From positions 212,332 through 276,331 of the forward strand of contig NZ_CABVGX010000001.1 in NCBI RefSeq assembly GCF_902497625.1: a stretch of 64,000 bases of DNA, read 5' to 3'. Source of the stretch: Pseudomonas fluorescens. GTDB taxonomy: Bacteria; Pseudomonadota; Gammaproteobacteria; Pseudomonadales; Pseudomonadaceae. The translations under genes were made by a program, and so were the position numbers. The stretch's first letter is position 1, and every line of letters begins with the position of its first letter. Below the pieces are notes generated by a model that did not search any database, was not told where the DNA came from, and was given only the letters and a program-made list of their open reading frames with translations. Positions 1-7,532 of the stretch are shown here, piece after piece.

Positions 1-1
1 A

Positions 2-727
2 GAGCACAGGTTCGTGGTTGATGCTGAGCACGGGCCGACACCTCTTCAGGTCAGCCAATTGAGTCAGGGCTATCAGAGCATGCTGGCCTTGGCTATGGAC
101 TTTGCTCGGAGACTGGCCATTGGTAATGGCCAATTTGGTCATCGTCTGCAATTACCTGCAGATGAACTAAACGAGACAGCGATAACTTTTTTTGACGAGT
201 TAAAGCAACTTAATCCACTGTGGTTTGGAGAGCTTGATAGCGTATTACATTTACCGTCTTTTGGGGCACCTTCATTGTTAGCTCCCGGTGTCATGCTGAT
301 TGACGAATTAGATTTGCACCTTCATCCAGCTTGGCAGCAACGAGTGCTTGATGATCTCTTGCGCTCTTTCCCTATGACTCAGTTTATTGTCACGACGCAT
401 AGCCCGCAGGTGTTGACGACCGTGCCTTCAGAGAGTATCCGCATTCTGAAAGACAACAAAGTGTATTCCGCGCCACCAGGCACCGAAGGATCGGAGCCGG
501 AGCGCATGCTTAGACAGGTGCTTGGCCTTGAGGAGGTGCGTCCACCATCCAGTCTTGCAACTCAGGAGCTGAATGAATATCTGTTAATGGTAGATAGAGA
601 CCAGTGGGACAGCTCGCGAGCCCAAGAACTGCGCAAAAAGCTGGAAGAGCGCTATCAGGGGCAGGAACCAGCGCTGCTGGATGCTGATCTTCAGATCGAG
701 AACCGCAAGTGGGAGCTGGGTGCGTGA
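2..727 (+). CDS. ptuA: PtuA-like AAA/ABC-type ATPase of a Septu defence system (3' part)
   Basis: C-terminal part of a RecF/SMC-like ATPase; the frame is open to the left edge, so the start lies outside the window. Visible are an ABC-type signature (LSQGYQ, nt 59-76), a Walker B strand with the DELDLHLHP pattern (about nt 290-330) and the following VTTHSPQ H-loop. The region between signature and Walker B is longer than in ordinary ABC proteins. This is the pattern of PtuA ATPases, which pair with an HNH nuclease. The next gene is exactly such a nuclease and starts inside the stop codon (GTGA overlap), so the pair is translationally coupled. In Septu, the ATPase and nuclease form a complex that acts on phage infection. 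Retrons of the Eco7 type also use PtuAB; whether a reverse transcriptase lies upstream cannot be seen. Confidence 0.8.
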   Translation, partial: EHRFVVDAEHGPTPLQVSQLSQGYQSMLALAMDFARRLAIGNGQFGHRLQLPADELNETAITFFDELKQLNPLWFGELDSVLHLPSFGAPSLLAPGVMLIDELDLHLHPAWQQRVLDDLLRSFPMTQFIVTTHSPQVLTTVPSESIRILKDNKVYSAPPGTEGSEPERMLRQVLGLEEVRPPSSLATQELNEYLLMVDRDQWDSSRAQELRKKLEERYQGQEPALLDADLQIENRKWELGA

Positions 728-1527
728 AGCGCGTTATTAGGCTTGATGAACCCGCTGAACTGGCGGAGTACCGTGCAGCAAATCCGTTGAGTAGCTGGGA
801 GCAAATGCGAGGCGACGCGGCAGGTCGTGCTGCTTATGAAACTGTTCGGCTTCAGTTGCTTAATGGACAAGGTTGCCTATGTGGTTTCTGCGAGATCGGA
901 ATACATGACCTTGACCCGCTCAAATGTCGAGTCGAGCATTTTCATCCCAAATCGGATACTTCAACAGCACACAACTGGGCGCTCGATTGGCACAATTTTA
1001 TTGCTGTTTGCATGGGTGGATCCCAACGCTATCTACAGGCGCCCTATACACTGGAGCCGCTGCCGGAAAACCTCAGTTGTGATGCGCACAAAGATCAGAT
1101 GATCACCACCGGCAGACTCACTGAGTATTGCGAGGGATGGATCATTGCCCCTCTCGATGTACCTGAGGTCCCCTGTTTGTTTTTTCTCGTAAAGAGTACA
1201 GGTAAGCTGGAGCCTGATGAGCAGGCTTGTGCCGACGTGACTATCCCGGGCAACAAGCACGCAGGCACTCAAGAGCTGGTGCAACACACCATTGATATGC
1301 TCAATCTCAACTGCAACCGCTTATGCGAGGCTCGCAAACGAGTTCTGTGGGATATAGAGCGCAATAAAAAGAGCCTGCGCCTTCAGGGCATTCGTCCTGA
1401 GCAAGCCTTGCGGACACTTTCGGAGCGCTATTTCCGCCATCGTTGGCCGGCATTCTTCACCACCATACGTTTTTGTCTGGGTACTGCTGCTGAGCAGTAC
1501 CTGACTGATATTGAATTTCAAGGTTGA
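724..1527 (+). CDS. ptuB: PtuB-like HNH endonuclease (Septu, TIGR02646-type)
   Basis: A 267-residue protein if started at the GTG that overlaps the ptuA stop. A GGGAG at 711-715 sits 8 nt before this GTG, which makes it a better start than the GTG at 709. Near residue 50 there is a CLCGFCE zinc-knuckle-like pair of cysteines, followed by RVEHFHPKS, which carries the His of an HNH/ββα-metal core, and then an LDWHNFIAVC segment. This combination is typical of the nuclease subunit of Septu and of retron-associated PtuAB. The expected role is nucleic-acid cleavage, held in check by PtuA until infection. Its A+T-richer coding agrees with the rest of the island. Family assignment is strong; the trigger and target are not inferable. 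Confidence 0.8.
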   Translation: MKRVIRLDEPAELAEYRAANPLSSWEQMRGDAAGRAAYETVRLQLLNGQGCLCGFCEIGIHDLDPLKCRVEHFHPKSDTSTAHNWALDWHNFIAVCMGGSQRYLQAPYTLEPLPENLSCDAHKDQMITTGRLTEYCEGWIIAPLDVPEVPCLFFLVKSTGKLEPDEQACADVTIPGNKHAGTQELVQHTIDMLNLNCNRLCEARKRVLWDIERNKKSLRLQGIRPEQALRTLSERYFRHRWPAFFTTIRFCLGTAAEQYLTDIEFQG

Positions 1528-1627
1528 CGATGTTCAAGCCCGCGACCACTTTGAGGCAGTGTTGGAAGCGCTGCGCAAACTCGACCTCGACGGCGAGTCC
1601 GGGTTGGACGTGCGACTGGCCTCGTAG
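1526..1627 (+). pseudogene. 3' remnant of an unidentified gene
   Basis: Directly after ptuB a frame encodes about 33 residues (VQARDHFEAVLEALRKLDL at its core) and ends at TAG 1625-1627. It has no start codon of its own. The heptad-like Leu pattern and normal codon use suggest the C-terminus of a real protein left behind by a deletion, rather than random sequence. The parent family is not recognised. It could also be spacer that reads open by chance. Confidence 0.3.
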
Positions 1628-1644
1628 TAATCAAGGAAAGAACT

Positions 1645-2418
1645 ATGGATGACTACGAAGAGTGCGGTGAAGAGATTCCTTACGAGAGCCCTGAAAGAAT
1701 TGATCAGATGGCGATTTACTCGGCTCTAAACAGCCTGATGTTCTTCGCAAACAACCTCGACTTTAGTAACCAAGCGATGAATCTCACAGTTGTGGATGAG
1801 TTCATCATGGATCTTGAGTACGGATACCTCCGTAGTAAATTCGATGAGACAAACACGCCTTATCAGTCGATGTTCCTGTCTGCGCAGTCACAAATGTGGA
1901 TTTTTTCTGCTTACGAGCTGATGCGCACATGGCGCGAGAAAATCACTAAGTACCTTAAAGCAGCGGACAACGGCGGACTGCCGCTAAAGCTGAAGGAGCT
2001 TCAAAAGCCCATTAGCTACGAGAATTATACGATCCAAAGACACATCGACGAAATCACTCTACTTATCGAGAATCCAAAGCTTGTTGAGACGATGAGGGAT
2101 GATCTAAAGCGTACTCAAATGCTGTTCACTCAGATGGAGCTTCTGCGGATGTCGCTAGCAAAGCACCAGATGAGAAAGCGACCGAGCGCTGCTGTCCAGA
2201 CACCGACAGTTGGATTCATGAATCGCTGGTGTGGCTCCTTGGAGTACCAGATCAACAGCGGCCAGATGATCATCTGCAATTTGAGCCGCAGAGACATTGC
2301 GGATGGGATTCGAGCGATACCAGCAATGACCGTTGCCTCCGACAAAGATCTCGACTCATTCGAAGCTGTCATACGTGGCTCTAGCGATGATGAGCTCAAG
2401 TCAATGCTCCAGGAATGA
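1645..2418 (+). CDS. Unrecognised 257-residue protein in the defence island
   Basis: Starts at ATG 1645 behind a good ribosome site (AAGGAAAG). The protein is acidic at its N-terminus (MDDYEECGEE) and appears mostly alpha-helical, with no signal peptide or membrane segment. A middle part around residues 85-110 (SAQSQMWIFSAYELMRTWRE) resembles helical, HEPN-like packing, but no RxxxxH catalytic motif stands out. It lies between a Septu pair and an AbiJ-like gene and shares their lower GC, so a role in phage defence or mobile-element biology is plausible by association only. I do not recognise a family. The gene appears intact: full frame, ribosome site, and a GC-rich hairpin 25 nt after the stop. 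Confidence 0.6.
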   Translation: MDDYEECGEEIPYESPERIDQMAIYSALNSLMFFANNLDFSNQAMNLTVVDEFIMDLEYGYLRSKFDETNTPYQSMFLSAQSQMWIFSAYELMRTWREKITKYLKAADNGGLPLKLKELQKPISYENYTIQRHIDEITLLIENPKLVETMRDDLKRTQMLFTQMELLRMSLAKHQMRKRPSAAVQTPTVGFMNRWCGSLEYQINSGQMIICNLSRRDIADGIRAIPAMTVASDKDLDSFEAVIRGSSDDELKSMLQE

Positions 2419-2442
2419 TAGCTCAACTGCCCATTCTCCCAA

Positions 2443-2463
2443 GCCCCGGCCTTAAACCGGGGC
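2443..2463 (+). terminator. GC-rich hairpin after the unknown gene
   Basis: Perfect 7-bp stem (GCCCCGG/CCGGGGC) with a 7-nt loop, 25 nt downstream of the 1645-2418 gene. There is no T-run, so it would be at most a weak or Rho-assisted terminator, or an RNA-stability element. Confidence 0.35.
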
Positions 2464-2513
2464 CAAGGGCGTGAGAGGCGCCCATTTAGCGTCCTAGTAC
2501 GGGAGAGAACAAG

Positions 2514-3431
2514 GTGGCGGACTACTTCAGTGATCGCGAGAACGGACCTGTTCCTCGCATAGATCAGGTGATTTCTCCGGTTGCTTGGGCCGGTATTGTG
2601 GCTTTGGTTCAGGGATATGTAGCCAATGGTGGTTTTGGCTTCCGCTTTCCGGTGAATTGTCCCGATGGAGCCGCCCCTTACGGTACTGATGAGAAAGCCT
2701 TTGGGGCCAATGTCAGGGCCTTGATGCCTGGCTTGGAATGGCCGCTTCAAACTACTCAGACAGATCCTGATTTTAGCTTTGGGTCCCCCATCCCAATGGC
2801 ACCAGCAACTCTTCTGATTCTGGATTTCGTAGAGTATGTGCATGCTGTGGTGGCGAAGCCTTTTGTAGTCAAGCGTCACGATTATCACAACCACAATCAC
2901 TTGGGTTTTAATCAGGGGGAAGGCCAATTTGAGTTCATGGCCGACGTTAACAGTGTTTTTGCACGATGTGGAGTAGCCTACGAGTTGCAATCCGATGGGC
3001 GAGTCGTACGCCTATTGCCTCTGATTCTGCGTGAGACGCTTAGTTGAGCCCTCTTCAGGACAGGCGATAAAATCTTGGACAATGGTTTGGAAGAGGCTCG
3101 GGTGAAGTTTTCCTCACCAGATCCGATCATTCGTCGGGAAGCACTTGAGCGTTTATGGGATGCATTCGAACGACTGAAATCGCTTGCTGATGCTGATAAA
3201 AAGAGATCGATTTCGATAATTTTGGACGCTGCGGCTAGCGAACACGCCTTCCGTACAATGCTTGAATTCGAAGCGAAACAACTGACCGAAATAGGCAATA
3301 ATTTCCTCATTCGCCATTACGAAAAGCGTCAGGTGCCGGTTATACAAACTGACCATGTTGATTACCTGTTTCACCGTCTTTTTGCATTTATTCAACTCCT
3401 ACTCGGCCGGAGTTGTTGCGCGAGTGGTTGA
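2514..3431 (+). pseudogene. AbiJ-like (AbiJ-NTD4 type) gene split by one in-frame TGA
   Basis: GTG start at 2514 preceded by GGGAGAG at 8-nt spacing. The first part (2514-3047, 177 residues) begins YFSDREN and ends with a NSVFARCGVAYEL block. After TGA 3045-3047 the same frame continues without another stop to 3431, through FRTGDKILDNGLEEAR, ALERLWDAFERLKSL, QLTEIGNNFLIRHYE and VDYLFHRLFAFIQLLL. These blocks match the layout of AbiJ-NTD4/DUF7014-like proteins, where both parts form one chain, so this is one gene with a single nonsense codon rather than two genes. The TTG at 3075 or nearby codons could restart translation of the C-terminal part. Such proteins are thought to act in abortive phage infection; the family call is from memory of its motifs. 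The extreme C-terminus (GRSCCASG) looks unnatural and may follow a deletion junction. Confidence 0.55.
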
Positions 3432-3475
3432 GTGCAGCTGCTGAGCAGGGCTGGATCAACGGCATCGAGCCATAG
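3398..3475 (+). pseudogene. 3' remnant of another gene
   Basis: In a different frame from the AbiJ-like gene, about 25 residues (RPELLREWLSAAAEQGW and a short tail) end at TAG 3473-3475. They look like the end of a genuine protein, overlapping the odd tail of the AbiJ-like reading frame. Together these suggest a deletion that fused two genes. The parent is not identified. Confidence 0.3.
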
Positions 3476-3502
3476 GAAAAGGATGACAGGGTGATGTTTG
3501 AC

Positions 3503-3550
3503 GATAGAGCGATAGAGCGATAGAGCGATAGAGCGATAGAGCGATAGAGC
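3503..3550. repeat. Six tandem copies of the octamer GATAGAGC
   Basis: Six perfect, uninterrupted 8-bp units. A repeat unit that is not a multiple of three, in a non-coding spacer, can change length by slippage. It could alter spacing between regulatory sites but no gene clearly depends on it here. Confidence 0.95.
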
Positions 3551-3559
3551 TTTACACCC

Positions 3560-3583
3560 AATTTCGCAATTTCGCAATTTCGC
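3560..3583. repeat. Three tandem copies of the octamer AATTTCGC
   Basis: Three perfect 8-bp units starting 9 bp after the GATAGAGC array. Two unrelated arrays with the same unit length next to each other suggest a local slippage or copying process. Confidence 0.9.
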
Positions 3584-3623
3584 ACGAAAGCTTCCTCCGA
3601 TTGACCGACCCCTGCTGCGGCCC

Positions 3624-4424
3624 TTGACTGACGGCCAGACTATGAGCGGCCAAGTGATTTTACTCGTCGAAGCAGCAAGCGATTTTTCACGCGAGCTGTT
3701 CAACTCGGTGAACGATATTGCTCGCTCGTTGGTTATGCTGAAAGCATGGGCACAAGTCTATGAGGAATGCGACCGGTATGAGCAATACGACCTCTTGCTT
3801 GAGCACATCCGACCGAATTCGACGCTGGCTTTAGGTGCTCCGCAGGCTACTAGGGGCCGGTTCATTTATGCGGCGGCTATGTGCTGCACACAAGCCAATA
3901 GAGTCCTACCCCTGATCGCCCCGAGTTAGCTTGGCGCGGGTAGGGAAATATGAATTGCAAATTGCCTCCAAAGTTGGACAACCCTGGGACAAGTGGAAGG
4001 AGCTTGCCCTATACTTAGTGAGGGTTTGAGCTTTGGAGCTATCAGCGAGCTTACTGGCAACTTTCGAAATGCGACCGAACATGGCCATCCCCGGAACATT
4101 GGCATGGGGCTTACAGCATCGGTTGAGCTGAGCGAAATCGAAATGCCAGGCCGCCTTAAACCGTGCGGAGGGATGATAGAGACCACCAAGAAACAAGCGT
4201 GGGCGGTTTCCGTGCGATAAGCGATTCCTTTGAGTTCGGTCATCGAAGTACTGACTGAGCAATACGCATTGGCGCTCAAAGCTTATGAGCTCCTGAGCGA
4301 GCTGTTGCAAGACCAGTTCAACGGCCTACAAGTCAAAACGCATCCTTTTCCGTGGACCTTACCTAAGCATATGAGGCGGGTGATCGATGTCAAAAGCTCG
4401 AATCCGGATGATGGTGAAACATGA
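3624..4424 (+). pseudogene. Decayed gene region with frame breaks
   Basis: Protein-like stretches are scattered over two frames. Frame A 3624-3929 (VEAASDFSRELFNSVNDIAR and onward) ends at TAG. A frame shifted by one carries LARVGKYELQIASKVGQPW and KELALYLVR and stops at 4027-4029. Frame A resumes and, after a TAA at 4218, carries LTEQYALALKAYELLSELL to a TGA at 4422-4424. An ATG overlaps that last stop (ATGA) and opens a frame of only 12 residues. The pattern is of one or two genes degraded by frameshifts, stops and possibly an insertion around 4030-4220. No family is recognised; a shorter intact ORF (start 3642) is the alternative for the first part. Confidence 0.4.
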
Positions 4425-4627
4425 CACTCACCGAGTTCTACGTCATAGCAAGGATATGAATCTCCGGCACCCCGCCACGAGTGCGAAAGAGGACGTATAG
4501 GGGCGCCCTGTGTACCCGATACTGGTGACTGAGACTCCCTGTTTCGTAAGGGAGACGGAATGGCCTCTTTTGGCCGAAAGCCGACCTGCAGCGAACGCCA
4601 AAGAAAGCAGCATTGAACCTTTCACCT
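4425..4627. other. Island-edge spacer without supported genes
   Basis: Only short frames on either strand, none with a convincing ribosome site or protein-like composition. One small hairpin (CTCCCT/AGGGAG around 4533-4552) is present. This stretch appears to be the boundary between the low-GC island and core-type sequence. Confidence 0.5.
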
Positions 4628-4656
4628 AAAAAAACGGGCACATATCAGCGCCCGTT
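4628..4656 (-). terminator. Rho-independent terminator of the DUF3077-like gene
   Basis: On the minus strand, an AACGGGC/GCCCGTT stem with a 9-10-nt loop is followed by seven T, starting 9 nt after the stop of the 4665-4937 gene. Confidence 0.85.
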
Positions 4657-4664
4657 CTCATCAC

Positions 4665-4937
4665 TCACTCCGCCGCTTGCGCCCGCAACCGTCGCCCGAT
4701 CACATCCATCAAATCACAGCCATCCCTTAACGGAATAACCAGCAGCTGAGAGAAGTCCGTGAGCACCACTGTGTCGCAACCCAGTTCGGCGCGGTAGGCG
4801 ATGGTTTCCAGTACTTGCGTGACCGAGCGGATGCGGTGGTCGGCCATGGCTTGCAGGACGTCGAGTGGGGCTTGGGTGTCGATGAGCAGGGAGGCCGGGA
4901 TCAGGTCGATTCCGGTGAGGGGCATGTAGCGATTCAT
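4665..4937 (-). CDS. Small DUF3077-like Pseudomonas protein
   Basis: A 90-residue soluble protein starting MNRYMPLTGIDLIPASLL. The frame is open further upstream (to 5027), but the internal ATG at 4937 begins the conserved-looking part. The body (VLQAMADHRIRSVTQVLETI, then a short beta-rich tail and a basic C-terminus) resembles the DUF3077 family of short Pseudomonas proteins of unknown function. It is followed by a clear terminator and preceded by an unusually long, structured leader (4938-5180), so it is likely a single-gene transcript with post-transcriptional control. The family call is tentative. Confidence 0.6.
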   Translation of the reverse strand: MNRYMPLTGIDLIPASLLIDTQAPLDVLQAMADHRIRSVTQVLETIAYRAELGCDTVVLTDFSQLLVIPLRDGCDLMDVIGRRLRAQAAE

Positions 4938-5380
4938 AGGAAGATCTCTGTTTGATTGGCTTGCGCCGTCACTCAGTCGTCGCCAAACGATTGGGTGGCA
5001 GCTGTGCGCAGGTTGGCGAACCGGCAACAGAGAAAACCGGCAGACCCCAAGGTCTCCCGCGCACAGCCGCCATAACAGCGGCTTTGCGGGTGCGACGACC
5101 CCTGCAACAAAGCCGGGAGCCTTCGCATTCTCTGTGATCAGGTCGCCAAACCCGAATCGCCCATCCGGACGACGGAGCGGACTATAAGCCTCATCGCATC
5201 CCTCGACAAGGTGAGCAATTCTGAGCGTTGCGTAGGAACTTTATAGTGGGCCTGGGACGTCTATCCCCTGTCGCGGGAATTTCGTGCGCACCCTGAACCA
5301 TCATTTCAGCTCAGCGTGTCGATAGCCGCTGACGCTATCCTTAGAAACCGTAACCCGCAGTAGAGCCGGATCTCCACCCA
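4938..5380. promoter_or_regulatory. Long leader of the DUF3077-like gene plus divergent promoter region
   Basis: This 443-bp stretch between two divergent genes holds no supported gene. Read on the minus strand, about 240 bp upstream of the small gene stay open and contain paired motifs. The element GTCGCCAAAC occurs twice (around 4978-4987 and 5142-5152), and GTTGGCGAAC occurs once in the opposite sense (around 5013). Similar leaders recur before short genes in Pseudomonas genomes, as I remember them. The part from 5180 to 5380 should contain the promoter of the MATE gene; no strong consensus was seen. Confidence 0.4.
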
Positions 5381-6739
5381 ATGCAAACCCCGACCACCGA
5401 TCACCACCTCTGGAAAACCTACCTGCTTTTCCTCGCGCCCATGGTGCTCTCCAATTTTCTGCAGTCCATGTCGGGCACCATCAACAGCATCTACATCGGC
5501 CAGATGCTTGGCACGCAAGCGTTGGCCGCTGTGTCGGGCATGTTCCCCATCGTGTTTTTTTTCATCGCGCTGGTGATCGGCCTCGGCGCCGGGGCAGGGG
5601 TGTTGATCGGTCAGGCTTGGGGCGCACGTGAAGCGCATCTGGTCAAAGCCATTGCCGGGACCACGTTGCTCCTGGGCGCAATTATTGGCCTGACCGCCGC
5701 AGTGCTCGGCAGCGTGTTCGCGCGGCCGGCGTTGCAGGGTTTGGGTACGCCGCCGGACGTACTCGATGACGCCGTCGCGTATGCCCACGTGATGATGTGG
5801 ATCATGCCGTCGCTGCTGGTATACGTGCTGTTCACGCAGTTGCTGCGCGGGGTGAGCGATACGGTGTCGCCGCTGGTGGCGCTGGTGGTGTCGACTTGTA
5901 TCGGGCTGGCGCTGACGCCGGCGTTGATTCGCGGTTGGCTGGGGCTGCCGATGATGGGGATTCAGAGTGCGGCGTATGCGGGGCTGGTGGGCAATCTGGC
6001 GGCGATGGGCTGGCTGGCATGGCGACTGATTCGACGCGGGCATCCGTTGGCGCCGGACCGCGAGATGTTTGCGGCGATGCGCCTGGACCGGGTGATTCTA
6101 GGCAAAGTGTTGCGCATCGGTTTGCCGACCGGGTTGCAGATGGTGGTGTTGTCGGTATCAGAGCTGGTGATCCTGGCGCTGGTCAATCAGCACGGTTCGC
6201 AGGCAACGGCGGCCTATGGCGCGGTGACGCAGATCGTCAATTATGTGCAGTTCCCGGCGCTGTCGATTGCGATCACCGCTTCGATCCTCGGGGCGCAGGC
6301 GATCGGCGCGGCGCGGGTCGAGCGAATCGGGCCGATTCTGCGCACGGGTCTGCTGATCAACGTGTGCCTGACCGGTGGCCTGGTGGTGTTGGGTTACCTG
6401 CTGTCGCACTGGTTGCTCGGCCTTTTCTTGACCGATGAATTGACACGGGCGAAAGCCGAGCAGCTGTTGCATATCATGCTCTGGAGTCTTTTGGTGTTTG
6501 GCTTCCAGGCGATCATCGGCGGCATCATGCGCGCCAGCGGTAATGTGTTGGTGCCGATGGCGATTTCTATCTTCTGCGTGGTCGGGGTGCAGTTGCCGGT
6601 GGCCTATGTGCTGGATGGGCACTACGGTTTGCAAGGCGTGTGGATGGCGTTCCCGGTGGCGTACCTGGGCATGCTGCTGTTGCAGACGCTGTATTACAAA
6701 CTGGTGTGGAAGCATCAGAAAATCGAGCGTCTGGTATAG
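5381..6739 (+). CDS. MATE family multidrug/toxin exporter
   Basis: A 452-residue integral inner-membrane protein with twelve expected membrane segments arranged as two MatE halves. The first half begins LLFLAPMVLSNFLQSMSGTI and the second begins VLRIGLPTGLQMVVLSVSEL near residue 243. Small-residue-rich helices (GLGAGAGVLIGQAWGA) are typical of the family. MATE proteins expel cationic or hydrophobic compounds by Na+ or H+ antiport. The substrate cannot be read from the sequence. The start at ATG 5381 gives the usual N-terminus (soluble stretch then the first helix). No regulator lies beside it, and the downstream YceI gene is 100 bp away and probably separate. Confidence 0.9.
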   Translation: MQTPTTDHHLWKTYLLFLAPMVLSNFLQSMSGTINSIYIGQMLGTQALAAVSGMFPIVFFFIALVIGLGAGAGVLIGQAWGAREAHLVKAIAGTTLLLGAIIGLTAAVLGSVFARPALQGLGTPPDVLDDAVAYAHVMMWIMPSLLVYVLFTQLLRGVSDTVSPLVALVVSTCIGLALTPALIRGWLGLPMMGIQSAAYAGLVGNLAAMGWLAWRLIRRGHPLAPDREMFAAMRLDRVILGKVLRIGLPTGLQMVVLSVSELVILALVNQHGSQATAAYGAVTQIVNYVQFPALSIAITASILGAQAIGAARVERIGPILRTGLLINVCLTGGLVVLGYLLSHWLLGLFLTDELTRAKAEQLLHIMLWSLLVFGFQAIIGGIMRASGNVLVPMAISIFCVVGVQLPVAYVLDGHYGLQGVWMAFPVAYLGMLLLQTLYYKLVWKHQKIERLV

Positions 6740-6841
6740 GGCGGGGCGGGTTAGCGGGTTTGTGGAGCGTCAGCGCTGGCGAGATTCGCGCGCGCGGCAA
6801 ATGTTTGCTTAAGTCTTCTTACAGCGCCATCGGAGAAGCCC

Positions 6842-7411
6842 ATGAACCGTCGATTCCAGCGCCCTGCCGCAGGGGTTGCAGCCTTGTTGATCGGTGCATT
6901 GCCGTGGGCTGAGGCGGTCGAGTACAGCGAGGTCAACGACACCGCCAGCACCATCAGTTTTACCTATCATCAGATGGGCTCGCGGGTATATGGCACGTTT
7001 GCCTCCTTTCGCGGCACGCTCGCTTTCGACACACAGAATCCTGCCGTCTCCCGCGCAGGGCTGGTCATCGAACTGGACAGCATCGATGCCGGCAGCAGCG
7101 ATGCCAATGAAGAACTGAAAAAACCTGCCTGGTTCGACACGGCGACTTATCCGCGGGCAACGTTTCAGTCGACTGCGGTAAAGGTGCTGGGCGAGCACCG
7201 CTACCTGATCAGCGGGACCCTGTCGCTGCGGGGCGTTACCCGTGAAGTGGCAGTGCCGGTGACACTCAAGTCCGAGAACGCTATCGGCATCTTTGACGGC
7301 GAACTGATCCTGCGGCGCGCCGATTTCAAACTGGGCGAAGGTGAATGGGCGGACAGCTTCGTATCCAGCGATATCACTATCAGGTTCAGAATGGTCGCGC
7401 CGGAGCACTGA
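6842..7411 (+). CDS. YceI family periplasmic lipid-binding protein
   Basis: A 189-residue protein with a Sec signal peptide (basic start, hydrophobic run, cleavage expected after WAEA near residue 25). The mature part is one YceI domain: it opens with the strand STISFTYHQMGSRVYGTF and continues with FDTATYPRATFQSTAV and YLISGTLSLRGVTREV. This is the lipocalin-like barrel that binds polyisoprenoids such as ubiquinone precursors. It is probably periplasmic. The ATG follows GGAGAAGCCC. It stands alone between the MATE gene and a sigma factor. Confidence 0.9.
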   Translation: MNRRFQRPAAGVAALLIGALPWAEAVEYSEVNDTASTISFTYHQMGSRVYGTFASFRGTLAFDTQNPAVSRAGLVIELDSIDAGSSDANEELKKPAWFDTATYPRATFQSTAVKVLGEHRYLISGTLSLRGVTREVAVPVTLKSENAIGIFDGELILRRADFKLGEGEWADSFVSSDITIRFRMVAPEH

Positions 7412-7532
7412 GGTCGATCGCCCAACAGCGTTTCTTTTGAACATTCGGCCGTGCCGGTGGCTTGCTCTGGCGCAGATTTGCTGTCATCGTTATCGCTACT
7501 GGTAATCTTTCTTATTTGAGAAATTTTTTCGT

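Noticed and set aside
2130..2990. Minus-strand frame of 286 residues across the unknown gene and the AbiJ-like gene
   Set aside because: It overlaps two genes with good ribosome sites, and its composition is not protein-like.
3503..3583. Possible CRISPR-like structure in the 8-bp arrays
   Set aside because: Units are directly tandem with no spacers and are far too short.
4438..4641. Minus-strand frame of 67 residues at the island edge
   Set aside because: It overlaps the terminator of the next gene and has no ribosome site or protein-like pattern.
7412..7532. Fur box before the FecI-like gene
   Set aside because: The spacer is A+T-rich near the start, but no 19-bp sequence close to the Fur consensus could be read.
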